Assembly (NCBI GenBank): GCA_949825025.1
Contig: OX463779.1
Span: 33,552,203 to 33,616,202 of the forward strand
DNA length: 64,000 nt
Source of the DNA: Siphlonurus alternatus
Lineage: Eukaryota > Arthropoda > Insecta > Ephemeroptera > Siphlonuridae
Reading direction: 5' to 3'
This document shows, piece by piece, positions 49,195 to 60,341 of this stretch (the stretch's first letter is position 1; each line of letters opens with the position of its first letter). Position numbers and translations under genes: made by a program. Under the pieces are notes generated by a model. That model worked only from the letters and a program-made list of their open reading frames with translations, was not told the origin of the DNA and did no database searches.

Positions 49195-49967
49195 GATGAT
49201 ATTTTAGTAAGCCTTTAATATATGTTACAAGGTAATAAAAGGTTTAGCAGAGCTATAAAACTATCCTTTTTCCAAAAAATTTACACATACAATGTCTTGC
49301 CATGTTGACATTTTTGAAATGAACAATGACGTCACTAGACACAGCTGATAAAAATCATAATAAAATTGCAGCCAACATGAAAAAATAAATCATAGAGTTC
49401 TTGGACAAGTGATTGGTACATTTAATGAGAATCTCAGTAGAACTTGGTACAAATAAAATTTATTGAAAAGTTTTAAAAATTTAATTTTTATAATTCAGGA
49501 GGAATTGATTGTGTTTATGTTTTTTTTTAATAAATTTCTAGTTGAAGAACTACTTCTTATGTTGGCATCATATCTCGGAGGAATACAGCAGTAATTTGGA
49601 TCGCGGTAATGAACAGTGTATTACTACGCCGAAAATGATTGACAGGGGTATTCTAACGTTTGAAAGACTGTACTTCTAATGGGAGAATCAGTTCAATCAG
49701 TCGGCTGAACTGACGCGAGCATTACGAGTTACAAAGCATTACAAAGAGAGGGGAGGCCTTGGAAACCTAAAAATATTAAATTATCTTGAAGTATGAATCA
49801 TCCAAGTATGCATAATTATAGAATACTTATGCTATATGCTTTGCTCTTCGCTTTGTTTCGTGCATTGCTTGATAAGATTTTGTAAGCAATACCAGTAAAA
49901 TCTTCTAAATCTAATCTGCTAAACGTAAACTCGTGAGACTCTTGCAAAAAAGAGAATTCCTTCTAAT

Positions 49968-50325
49968 AGACCACTTGCAAAACCCTGTTTTAGCAAAAAG
50001 TAAACAAACTCCTCCCATCCACAGTTGATTTTGATTGTGATTGTGTGTGTAAATTTTGTTTATACATTCACGCACAGATTCCACAAACCTACGATTCTAA
50101 ATATAAAAATATTTCCAGAATCTGCAGTTTCTGGCCATTTTTAATCCTGAAATGCGTATCAGAAGATGTTTTCTTTATTTTAATATGGTAAATTTCATAT
50201 GATACCAAATCAGCAAATTGCATGGGGTAAGATACGTAACTAGGCAAGCTCCAGTTTGTTGATTATTGCAACAGTTACAATCAACAAACTGGAGCTTGCT
50301 TAGTTACATATCTTCCCCCATGCAA
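49968..50325. mobile_element. Partial copy of the GACCACTTGC palindromic element
   Basis: The left arm matches the full element immediately downstream (GACCACTTGCAAAACCCTG, CTGCAGTTTCTGGCCATTTT, GGCAAGCTCCAGTTTGTTGA). The right arm stops after about 60 bases at CCCATGCAA, where the second copy begins. Confidence 0.85.
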
Positions 50326-51004
50326 TAGACCACTTGCAAAACCCTGTTTTAGCAAAAAGTAAACAAACTCTTCCACCCAGTTCATTGTTGTTGTTGATTG
50401 TGTGTGTAAACTTTGTTTATACATTGGACCTTCTGGGAAATTTACGATTTTCAGACACAGATTTCAATATGTTACAAACCTATAATTCTAAATATGAAAC
50501 TATTACCAGAATCTGCAGTTTTTGGCCATTCATAATCCTGAAATGCGGATCAGAAGAAGTTTTCTTTATTTCAATATGGTAAATTTCATGACACCAAATC
50601 AACCAATTGCATGGGGGAAGATACTTAACTAGGCAAACTCCAGTTTGTTGATTTTAACTGTTGCAGTAATCGACATACTGGAGCTTCCTTATAGTTACGC
50701 ATCTGCCCCATGAAATTGGCTGATTTGGTTTCATATGAAATTTACTACATTGAAGTAAAGAAAACTTCTTCTGATACTGTACACATTTCAGGATTATAAA
50801 TGGCCAAAAACTGCAGATTCTGGTGATATTTTCATATTTAGAATTGTAGGTTTGTAACATATTGAAATCTGTGTGTGAAATTATACATTTCCCATAAGGT
50901 CCAATGTATAAACAAAATTTACACACACAATCAACAACAACAATGAACTGGATGGGAGGGTTTCTTTCCTTTTTTTGCTAAAACAGGGTTTTGCAAGTGA
51001 TCTA
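50326..51004. mobile_element. Full palindromic element with GACCACTTGC ends
   Basis: The element is 50328-51002, flanked by TA. Ends are GACCACTTGCAAAACCCTG and its inverted form, and the arms pair for over 300 bp each. Centre near 50665. It encodes no protein. Confidence 0.9.
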
Positions 51005-51532
51005 TTACCATAACTGATAGACAATCCATTATTTTTTAAAAAAATAATGTTCATTGTGTAATTAAAAATGTTAATTATTGACTTAAAATGTGCACATATT
51101 CTATTAAATCAATATTATAGCAATAGCAAATTAATGATAGGATACATAGAAAGCATGGTTTTGATCATTATGAAGAAAACAGTTTTTTAGAGGAAAATTA
51201 ATACTGTACACCAATGCTGGGAGAAACAGTGAGGGCTGGAGTACTGTTTTTCTGAGTTTTATTTTGAATGTGTGTAATTTATTTGTTTATACTTTTTCAC
51301 CATGCATTATTGCTACGTACCATCGCAGTACAATATGTGCTAAAAACATTATGAACATATTTTTCCGTGGTTCTAATATTGCATATTTTTGCTAAAAAAA
51401 TAATTACTACATACTGTATGTAATGTACCTAATACATTTAAACTGCAGTTGTTCATTATTACATTCAACTTTTAGTGTCACCGTTTCTCTCTCCAGGATT
51501 GTAATGCTTTATAATTATATAATTAAGGAGAA

Positions 51533-51608
51533 CATTCTAAATTTTTGTCATAATTTTTATGAATGGGATTTTTATTAATTAACATTGGGCGTGTTATCTC
51601 TACCTTAA
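51533..51608. mobile_element. 68-bp TTAA-flanked element
   Basis: 51537-51604 lies between two TTAA sites. It begins GGAGAACATTCTAAATTTTT and ends GTTATCTCTACC, the latter identical to the end of the element at 40491-40871. Probably an internally deleted relative. Confidence 0.65.
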
Positions 51609-52115
51609 TATACAAATATGCAAAAAATTGCTTCCATTGTCATGACACCCCGATTCATGGAAGTTCATTTACAGTAAGTAAAAGCAAACGCTATTCTTTG
51701 TCATAACAAAGGTATTGTAAAGATCAGGATGTGTATCTACAACTTTGTATTGTTTTTTGAATTTAAGATATATTTGTTTACTGTAGATATTTAAACATTT
51801 TTTTTATATATTTTTTTTTTTAATTTCAGATATGAAACATTGTTTTTTATTGTGTTAAGCAGGTTAAGCTAGTCTGTACTGAATTTTGATGGCCATAGAA
51901 TGTGTAGTCTTTTAACGGATTAAAGTTTTAATTAACACATTTTACATAATCATTTGTTCTTTGTCAAATAAAAAAAAGTCATCTGTAATTAATGTTATGT
52001 TGCCCAGCAAGTTAGGTAATAATTCACTTTTTTTTTTTTCTTGTGACAAAAGTACCAGTAATTAGTACTGTACCTTGAGAAAATTTTGACTGTAACTGTG
52101 TTTTTGTATGCAGGC

Positions 52116-55100
52116 ATGGCAAGTCGAGGTACAGCACAGCGTCCAAACGGGGCTACCCAGGGAAAGATTTGCCAGTTCAAGCTGGTGCTTCTAGGAGAGT
52201 CTGCCGTGGGCAAGTCAAGTCTGGTGCTCCGCTTTGTCAAAGGGCAGTTCCACGAGTACCAGGAGAGTACCATTGGAGGTGAGCTAAATAACTATGGCAA
52301 ATGTAAATGAATAGACAATAATAGATTGTACTCTTCTTTAATAATATTTGAACAAATTAAATTTTTATCATATCTTTTGCAAACAATATTCCAATTTTTA
52401 GTGTGGGAGACTTGTGCACTAATTATTATAATAATATATATTTGGAAGCAGCATTATTAGCAGATAAATTTACAATTGGTATGATAAACAGCAATTTGCA
52501 TGTAATAGAAAATTTCATTGCATGTTGGGGAAAGCCCCGGGAAAGCAAACATTTGTCCTATTTGCAAAATCCAAAATCCTGATAAAGAAACTCTATTATT
52601 ACATGTACCACGGTACCCTTCATGTGAAAGCATTGCCGGATCAGACATTTTTTTTTTTTTAATGGAGTGTAGTGTGCTGTATTTAAAATAAAAATATACT
52701 GTTCAGCTCAGATAGTAGGTTTGTAAATTCACAAATCATTGCAAATAATTGTTGAGTGGACTACCTTATGTTTAGAACTTCAAGCAACATGATGTTGAAA
52801 TAAAGCATTATTCTGCATGGATTTTGTATTTACAAATACACACAAAATATGAATGAAGCTAGGGTGGCTATTTATAATTTGATGATAACATAAAATTGTG
52901 CATAGAAGATTCAGTGAAAGTTAATTTTTATGGCATCTCAGCCATAATTCTTTGAAGTTATATACAGTATATCAGTTTACTTGGTAGATTGTGACTATAT
53001 CCTTCAAGGTTTCAATTTGAACTCCTAGCTCAACAATTTCTGTATTTACAAAGCCCAGAAAATTAAACATCAGGCAAAAAACTTCAAACTTCGTATTTCA
53101 CTGCACTTTTTCCAGGTTAACTAATTCCAGGACACTAGTGGTGAAGTTATTTTCTGAATCATATTCGGCAATGTCTATGAGTAAGTTGTCATTTAAGATC
53201 TTGAAAGTAACAAGAATTGTGTATTGTAAATAAAAAAAAAAATAAAATAAAATAAATAAAACACAGTTTAATCACAATTATGGATGCCATTTTACTTGGC
53301 TCTCCTGAAAAGTACGAAAAACCTTGAAATTGAATTTTATTACCAAATTAGATACCACAATCTACCAAGTTGACTTCAGATTTTTAGCCAAAATCTATCA
53401 AGTTCACTTTAAATATTAGACACTACCACGACAATATGAAGTTATTTGGTTGGTTATTAATGGCAGAATTTGTTTTCCAACATTATTCACAGTGCTGTCT
53501 GGGGCTCTTACTACCCAATCTGCATGCCAAGAATTTATTGCTATTTTGTTCTGTATATTTTAGTAAGTATTCACAAACTTATTTTGCATGTTCTGTTTTC
53601 AGCGGCCTTCCTTACTCAAACAGTGTGTCTTGATGACACAACAGTCAAATTTGAGATATGGGACACAGCAGGTCAAGAGCGTTACCACAGTCTTGCACCA
53701 ATGTACTACCGAGGAGCACAAGCTGCGATAGTGGTGTATGACATCACAAACCAGGACACATTTGGTCGAGCAAAGACGTGGGTGAAGGAGCTGCAGCGCC
53801 AGGCGTCACCCTCCATTGTCATTGCCCTTGCAGGCAACAAGGCTGACCTTTCCAACAAAAGGGTTGTTGACCTCGAGGAGGCACAGGCATACGCGGAAGA
53901 GCAGGGACTTTTGTTTATGGAAACCTCTGCAAAGACAGCAATGAATGTCAATGATATCTTCTTAGCAATTGGTAAGTACAAATATGTTATCATGTTATCA
54001 TGATGTGTAATTGTTATGAAAATATTGCTAGCTGTAGTATGTTGTAATGTAGTATGCATGTGAATGAATAGTTATGTAAACAACTACCGGTATGTACAGT
54101 TTTTAAAGTTAAAAATTGGAATACATGGGTTAGATAGGAGAAACGGTTTTAGGCCTATAACTCAGGTAAAAATTAACTTTAGGGTGCAAAACTTACCTTC
54201 AGGTGTTGGCCTAGTCAAGGGCTACTAATTTCGGGAAAAAATGTTACGTCCAGTCATTTCCACCCCTACAGGGGTGAAATTGTTTAAAAATCAAATATTG
54301 TTCAAAAATTCTAAAAACTGAGATTTGGGGTTAAAATATATTTAAAATGTGATGGTATATTTTTAAAAGGTGTCACTACTCTACTTCATCCCTAAACTAC
54401 CCTTAAATTATAAAAATTTAATTTTAAAAAAAATTTATTGTCAGATTTGTGTTTTTCATGGTCAAATTACTATAAAACCATCAAAAACATAAATGTCAGA
54501 ATTAGGGGTGAAACTACCCTACAAACAACCCCCTACTCAGAGTATCATTTTTTACAAACATAAATATGAAAAACACTAATCTGACAATGAGAAAATTTTA
54601 AAATGAAAAAAAAAAAAAAAAAATGGGTTGGGTTGGGAATGAAATGGGGTAGTTACACCGTTTAAAAATAAACCATCATATTTTAAATATTTTTTTACTC
54701 CCAAGTCTCAGTTTTTAGAATTTTTCAACAATATTTCATTTTTACACATTTTCACCCCTGCAGGGGGTGGAAATGACTAGACAGGAACATTTTCTCTCGA
54801 AATGAGAAGCTCTTGACTAGGCCAATACCTGAAGGTAAGTTTTGCACCCTAGAATTAATTTGCATTTGAGTTCTAGGCCTAAAACCGTTTCTCCTATCTA
54901 ACCCATGTACTGTATTTCAATTTTTAACTTTAAAAACTGTACATATTTTAAATATATAAATTCAGGCTATCTTGCTATATTATTATAATATAATGGTATT
55001 ATTCAATTTTAAGGAAAAATAAACTATTTAGGTTGTGATATACACTTTATATAGTATTTGAAAGGAAAGAATAGAAATAAGCAGGAAGGCCTTCCTGATC

Positions 55101-55757
55101 GAGAAATCACAGCAGTAGAAAATCTTGTGGTCACAGGTTCACTCAAAATTTAATTTCATTTTACAGGATGTTTTGTATCGTTTAGATGCTTCATTAGTCA
55201 TTTGCAAGTAGAAGTTGAATTGAGTCTTAGTAATATTATGTTCCAGTAAAAAGTAAAACCTAACATTTTATCAACTGATAAATAATTATTATTTGTTTAG
55301 AAATAATGGGGGAGGTATAACAATTTACTAAACATTATTGTTTTATGTTAACTATACATATACAGTATGTACATTTATATTGAAATCTGCAACAAATAAT
55401 CTTTACTTACTGTGCTGACTTGAATGTGACATCATTGTCTTCTATTATATTTTAAATGATAAAAATAATTCCAGTCAAACAAGAATTTGAACTAAAATGG
55501 TTCTCTTACATCTATGTCAGTGCATCTCGTACAATAATGCAGTACATTATTTGTTGTTGTTGTTTGTTACATACATTCTCAGACAACAAATTGATCTTGA
55601 TCTGTTAAAATAGCATTTATAACTTTTTTTTTTTTTTACAGCCCAGAGATTGCCGAAGACAGAGCAAGCGTCAGGTGGTGTGGAGGCAGGCAAGGGTCGA
55701 CGATTAGTAGAGGGTGGAGATCCGACCACCAAGGGCCCCAGCAGCTGCTGCAAGTGA
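52116..55757 (+). CDS. RAB5: Rab5 small GTPase
   Basis: Rab5 switches between GDP and GTP forms on early endosomes and controls endocytic vesicle fusion. Exons: 52116-52278, 53603-53971 and 55642-55757, all with GT/AG borders and matching phase, total 648 nt (215 aa, the same length as human RAB5A). An acceptor at 52113 precedes the ATG by two bases, so an untranslated exon lies upstream. Motifs: P-loop GESAVGKS (27-34), switch [13 protein letters not shown] with Thr52, WDTAGQE (74-80, catalytic Gln79), GNKAD near 132-136 and ETSAK near 162-166. The Rab5 hallmark [20 protein letters not shown] is present. The C terminus is SSCCK, giving two cysteines for geranylgeranylation. No lesions. Intron 1 and intron 2 each contain a palindromic element. 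Confidence 0.97.
52975..53372. mobile_element. Diverged palindrome in Rab5 intron 1
   Basis: ACTTGGTAGATTGTG and CAAGGTTTCAATTTGAA at the left return in inverted form at the right (AACCTTGAAATTGAATTTT, CCACAATCTACCAAGT). The arms are about 60 bp or more, with indels. Confidence 0.65.
54093..54947. mobile_element. 855-bp palindromic element in Rab5 intron 2
   Basis: TATGTACAGTTTTTAAAGTT starts the left arm and its inverted copy ends the right arm. Long inner matches include GGGTTAGATAGGAGAAACGG and GTGCAAAACTTACCTTCAGG with their inverted partners. Arms of about 420 bp, moderately diverged, no coding capacity. Confidence 0.9.
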
Positions 55758-56026
55758 TGTGGGCCACTCATAAGGCCTGTTATCGCCTCCCTCCGTGTAT
55801 GTGAGTTGATGTTTAATTTGTAAGGCTTTTTATTAGAGGCTGATATCATATATCTCAAGGAATTACTCAGCTGCTCTGAAAACAAATATTACAATTTTGT
55901 TTTATTATCTTCCTTCCTTGCTCAGGCTCCATATATCCAATTTTTATCTATATTCCTTCTTACTCTCAGAATGTTTCTTATCTTCTCTTGTTGCCAAAAT
56001 AACCCTTGCAGGTCATTGTTTTACTT

Positions 56027-56140
56027 AAACTTCTTAAATCATAATTACAAAAAAATGCCACTTCCACAGATTTAAATTCAGAAACTTCTTAAATGATAAT
56101 TACAAAAAAATGCCACTTCCACAGATTTAAATTCAGGCAC
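56027..56140. repeat. 55-bp tandem duplication
   Basis: AAACTTCTTAAAT(C/G)ATAATTAC followed by AAAAAAATGCCACTTCCACAG and ATTTAAATTCAG occurs twice, 55 bases apart, with a single substitution. A recent local duplication in the probable Rab5 3' untranslated region. Confidence 0.9.
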
Positions 56141-56798
56141 ATAATATTGAATAAAACAAAGCATGCATTGTAAGTTACCTACTACACTCTTTAAAGTAGA
56201 TGGAACATTACAAATTCTTTCGATAACTACACCTGAAATTTTTACCACTTATCCCCCTTGGGCCAATTAGAATTATGAAATAAAATTCATGGGGGTAACG
56301 CAATAATATTTTGAGATTTTCAAGCTTTTATTCCCCATTTGATTACATGTAAAACTGATATTTTTCGTGGAATTTTTGCAGAAAAGTACTCGTAGCTCGA
56401 AATCCTGTTCGAGATTGATGTATTTTTCTTTCAGAATGTATTAGTAAAAACTCTAAGCTTTGTATTGCAAACTACCACTATAGGGCCAACAGAATATTAT
56501 TTTTTGCTAATCAACTTTGAGGATTACAATCTGAGAGCAGCCCATGATAAACTTGAGCCTCACGGCATCCGTCTTGAAAATGTACAAAATTTTTAAAAAA
56601 ATTACTACGCAATGGAAAAAAATTAAATGAGAAAACTGAGGTGACAGTTCTCTTCTAAATTTAATTGTCTTATTTGTCAAATAAAAATTAACATTTTTCA
56701 AATAAGTTATAGTGCTTGAAAGGTGAAGTTAAAAAATTTGTCTGCTAAGCAGGTTGCATAATTTACAAATTACCCGAACAGCTGATTTGTCATCTACT

Positions 56799-57110
56799 TT
56801 AAAGAGATACAGGCCTCAAATACAAATTAGAGAGTCTCATATTGATCGAATATAATATAATCAATATACACATCATTTTTTTCCTAGTGCAGTGCAGGCG
56901 TGCAAAGTTGCAGTGCCAACTCAGAAATTTAGCTTCGTGACATCACAACTCGATGCTAATTGCGGCTGTGATTTCTGACGTTGACAAGGATCTTCTGTGC
57001 AGCTCATTTTCACACGGTCGCACCGGGCGTGGATAAAAATAATGCGAATGTTGATTATAACTTTGAGGGCCACTTGGTGTCGTTTTAATTTGAGGCCTGT
57101 TTCCCTTTAA
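56799..57110. mobile_element. TTAA-flanked palindromic MITE, copy 2
   Basis: The element is 56803-57106, flanked by TTAA. It begins AGAGATACAGGCCTCAAATA and ends with the inverted form of AGGGAAACAGGCCTCAAATT. The order of inner words (CATCATTTTTTTCC, AGAAATTTAG, CAACTCGATGCTAAT, AATGCGAATGTTGATTATAA) matches the copy at 25037-25374. Confidence 0.85.
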
Positions 57111-58738
57111 AATAAACTTCAACATGAGTCTCTGGAAAGGATCACACAGAAATAATGTTATCAGTTATCAGCTTAATGTTCACTCATCTCATTATCAAAC
57201 TCTGTTTGATACCAACCAACCAACCAACCAAACTCTGTTTGCTCCTTGCTAGTGACTTCTGTTAATATGCTATATTACATGACTATGAACTTGAGACGCT
57301 TTTACTTAGATGCAGTATTATTAATATTGTTTTTTAATCTGTTTCAGATTTGTTCTACTTCTAGCTAAGAAGGGGGGGCCCTGTCTGGAGAAAGATTTAT
57401 GGCACTGCTTGAGGCTCTGTGTGGCCTGGACTGATATTAGTTTTTTGGGCTGAAGCTAACCATCTTACTTGCAGCCTTCTCCGCCCGGCCTCCAAGCAAA
57501 GCAAGACAACATTCCTGCTGGCACCACTGCTAGGTTCACCCTGTCCCTCCCTCCCTCCCTTTCCTCTTTGTACTCTAAAAATGTATCGACCGGCATGAAA
57601 AGTGCCTCCTAAACCTTTCTTCACTCCTTTTGTTCTGCTGTGACTGTTCACCGTAGCAGTAACTCGGCTAGTGGTGATATTCCAACCAGCATTTGGCAGC
57701 TCCCGCAAGTCGTAAGAATAGTCACCTGTCCTGTTGTCGTCATCACTGGCACTTTTCATGTGGGCCCAAATTGTTTTTTCCTAGTCCTCCATAAATAGAA
57801 CTCTTGAACCTGAAGAATTATTACTAAAATGTCCTAGGTATTATTTTCCCTGTGCTTATAGCCTTTGGAAAGGTATGGACAAAAGGAAAGTAGGGGGTAT
57901 TGCTAATGAAATACACATGAAAAATAGAAACGTACAGACTCAATTTTAATTTAATCCCATCCCTTAACTTTTTAGAAGTGCTAAGAGCTGAATGCAGTGA
58001 ACAGAAAATGTGTGGTATCGGTTGAACCTAATTTAATCTCGCATTCTTTTCCTTTTAATATTTTTCTGTGACCTTATTCAGTATGAAAAAAGTAATGTTT
58101 CAAGAAATGTTAACAGATTTTGCATGAGCATTAATGCAATTTTAATAAATCCCATTTGCTTGATTAAATGTAGTATATATTAATATGCAATATTTTATTA
58201 GCTTTTAATTATTCTTATTGTTATTTCTACTGCAATTTTTTGCATTTGCTCATGTATTCTGATCTTGTGTATGATTTACTTGTTATGTTACACTTTGTCA
58301 GTGTGCTTTGTCAATATTTATAATTTCTATTTTAAAAGGATTATACATGTATAGAATATGGAACAATCATCTACTGATTATTAAATATTTGCTTTGTATT
58401 ATTTTAATATCACAGGAATGCATTGTCTTCGTGCATTTTCTAAAACTTTTATCTGTCAAAGACTTCAATTTAACATAAATTTTTGCCGTGGTGCACTCAG
58501 ACGGCTATGTTTTGCCAGCAATGATTTGTGTGTTGCTAAATGCAGTTGATCCATGGAATGATAAACATTTCTTCCATTTGATTTGTAAATTGTTTCAGAT
58601 AAAAGTTAAAAGTTTTATCTGGCTGTGTTGTTTTGCTGGAGGATGGGCCAAAAATTCAAGAATAACAAATATTAAATCATTTCCAACTATTATTCAATTT
58701 TGGAGTAATAAGATTTATTGTAGTTGTGTACAGTACAT

Positions 58739-58796
58739 AAGTTATGTTCCACTATTTATATATTTAGTTATGTTCCACTATTTATATATTTTTTAA
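58739..58796. repeat. 27-bp tandem duplication
   Basis: AGTTATGTTCCACTATTTAT followed by ATATT occurs twice in direct succession. Confidence 0.8.
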
Positions 58797-59773
58797 AATG
58801 ATAAAAGGGACAGTTTTTGAAACTTGTGATACTTTTTGTTTCATAATTTTAATAGATCTTTATTAATTATATTTTCTATAGAATTCTATTTTTTTTTTTT
58901 TTTTTTTTAATTAGGTAGTTAACTTAAATTTAATCATGGAATGCTGACTGATTAAATGAAAATCCAGTAATTTCTTCATTTAATTCACAATATGAATAAT
59001 ACATTACATACCAACTTTTAAATAAGAATTTATGTATGGTATTCTGATTTCTAAGCATTTTCTAGGCTCCATTAAATGTGCAATGGCAATCCTTTTGATT
59101 GCATGTAAATTGTATTCATTCGTGATAAGCAGCATAGGTTCATTGATGTTGACGGTATTAATTACTTCTAAAAAATATCACTTCAAGTCCAATAATTGAT
59201 AAATTATGAAAAAAACTGTTAAAAGGCAATATAATGTATACAAGCAGTCAGCAATCTGTTTTGTTTTTGTTAACAAAAAAGTTTCGTAACTGTCCCCTAA
59301 ATCACAACTTATTATTTAGAGATGTTAATAAATACTTTGATTATATCCAATATTTACCCTTTATCTATAATATATGGTGTTTGTACAGTTTGTATTCATA
59401 TTATTATGAGATTTATTCCCTTGGTAGCAAAACTCCTTCCTACTACCATCACAATGAAGCATACGTATGGATGAAGTGATTTTTCCCCCAACCAAATAGA
59501 GCACGTTGTATATTATAAGTAATTCTATTATTCAAGTATATTATTCTGATAATTAAATATATTATTTCCAAAAATAAAAGCACACTGGCCACAAATCATA
59601 ATATAAATATAATACCTGTTTCTCTTGTACAGGATGAGAAATAATAAATAAATTAATATTATACTTTAAAGAAAAGTTTTTTGTTTGTTGATTTGTAGGA
59701 ATTAAATAATAATTTATTAATGTGTATTTATTATAGTTTTGCAATGTGTTGTATTTTTATGTTCAGTAGTTAA

Positions 59774-60341
59774 TTAAGCACTGTCGGGAGCTGATTTCGG
59801 AATCTGAACTGTCATTTTCCTTACTGATTTGGAACTTGAATCAGCCAACCGGAAAAATCAATTGCTGCTCAGATATTATTCGAAACAATGGAGTACCGAC
59901 CTCAAAATTTTTTTATTGCAGAAATGGATAGAGGGTGCAAAAATATGCTGCTCTGAATTTTTTCAATTTTTTCTGAGACCGGGAAGTATTTTTAAAAAAT
60001 TATTGAAAGTCCGTTTTATGACGTCACGGGCGTTACTGTCCTATCCTTTTCTTAAGGAGAGGCGCCTTAATTGACTTTCAATAATTTTTGAAAAATACTT
60101 CCCGGTCTCAGAAAAATCTGAAAAAATTCAGAGTAGCATATTTTTTGCACCCTCTATCTATTTCTGCAATAAAAAAATTTGAGGTCAGTACTCCATTCTG
60201 GACACTGCTTTATCTGTGTGGAAACGGTGTTTCGAATAATATCTGAGCAGCATTTGATTTTTCCGGTTGGTCGATTCAAGTTCCAAATCAGTAAGGAAAA
60301 TGACATTTCAGATTCCGAAATCGGCTCCAGACGGTGCTTAA
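59774..60341. mobile_element. TTAA-flanked palindrome with a nested foldback MITE
   Basis: The outer element (59778-60337) has TTAA on both sides and ends GCACTGTCGGGAGCTGATTT / AAATCGGCTCCAGACGGTGC. Arms pair through TCCTTACTGATTTGGAACTT and ATATTATTCGAA. The loop is occupied by a foldback MITE (59888-60196). Confidence 0.85.
59888..60196. mobile_element. TA-type foldback MITE, second end type, copy 2 (nested)
   Basis: Ends ATGGAGTACCGACCTCAAAA and the inverted TTTGAGGTCAGTACTCCAT match the copy at 46894-47213. Inner words GCAGAAATGGATAGAGGGTG and GACCGGGAAGTATTTTT pair between arms. The centre contains TGACGTCACGGGCG. Immediate flanks are not TA here. Confidence 0.88.

Larger units (their letters stand above)
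44936..49672. mobile_element. Autonomous Tc1/mariner-group DNA transposon (Sailor-like)
   Basis: The element is 44938-49670 (4733 bp), flanked by TA on both sides. Terminal inverted repeats are 25 bp with one mismatch and begin CAGTCYTTCAAACGTTAGA. It encloses one minus-strand, four-exon transposase gene with no lesions. A foldback MITE sits in its third intron. TA duplication and CAGT-type ends fit the IS630-Tc1-mariner group. The length is large for Tc1 or mariner (usually 1.3-2.4 kb). Confidence 0.93.
49673..52113. other. Intergenic stretch upstream of Rab5
   Basis: Apart from the palindromic elements listed separately, this is AT-rich DNA without a supported exon. It is probably part of an intron in the Rab5 5' untranslated region, because the first coding exon is preceded by a splice acceptor. 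Confidence 0.4.
55758..59770. other. Rab5 3' region and intergenic DNA
   Basis: The first part is probably Rab5 3' untranslated sequence. An acceptor-like TTTTTAATCTGTTTCAG at about 57350 opens a more GC-rich block (57360-57780), which could be an untranslated 3' exon; its minus-strand open frame has no recognisable family. AATAAA-like signals near 58148 could end the transcript. Nothing else was recognised beyond simple repeats and the listed elements. Confidence 0.35.

Noticed and set aside
57397..57759. 120-codon minus-strand frame
   Set aside because: It lies in a GC-rich block of the probable Rab5 3' region, has no recognisable domain, no splice context and low-complexity Gly/Arg content.
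58488..58796. 102-codon plus-strand frame
   Set aside because: AT-rich, includes a 27-bp tandem duplication and has no conserved pattern.
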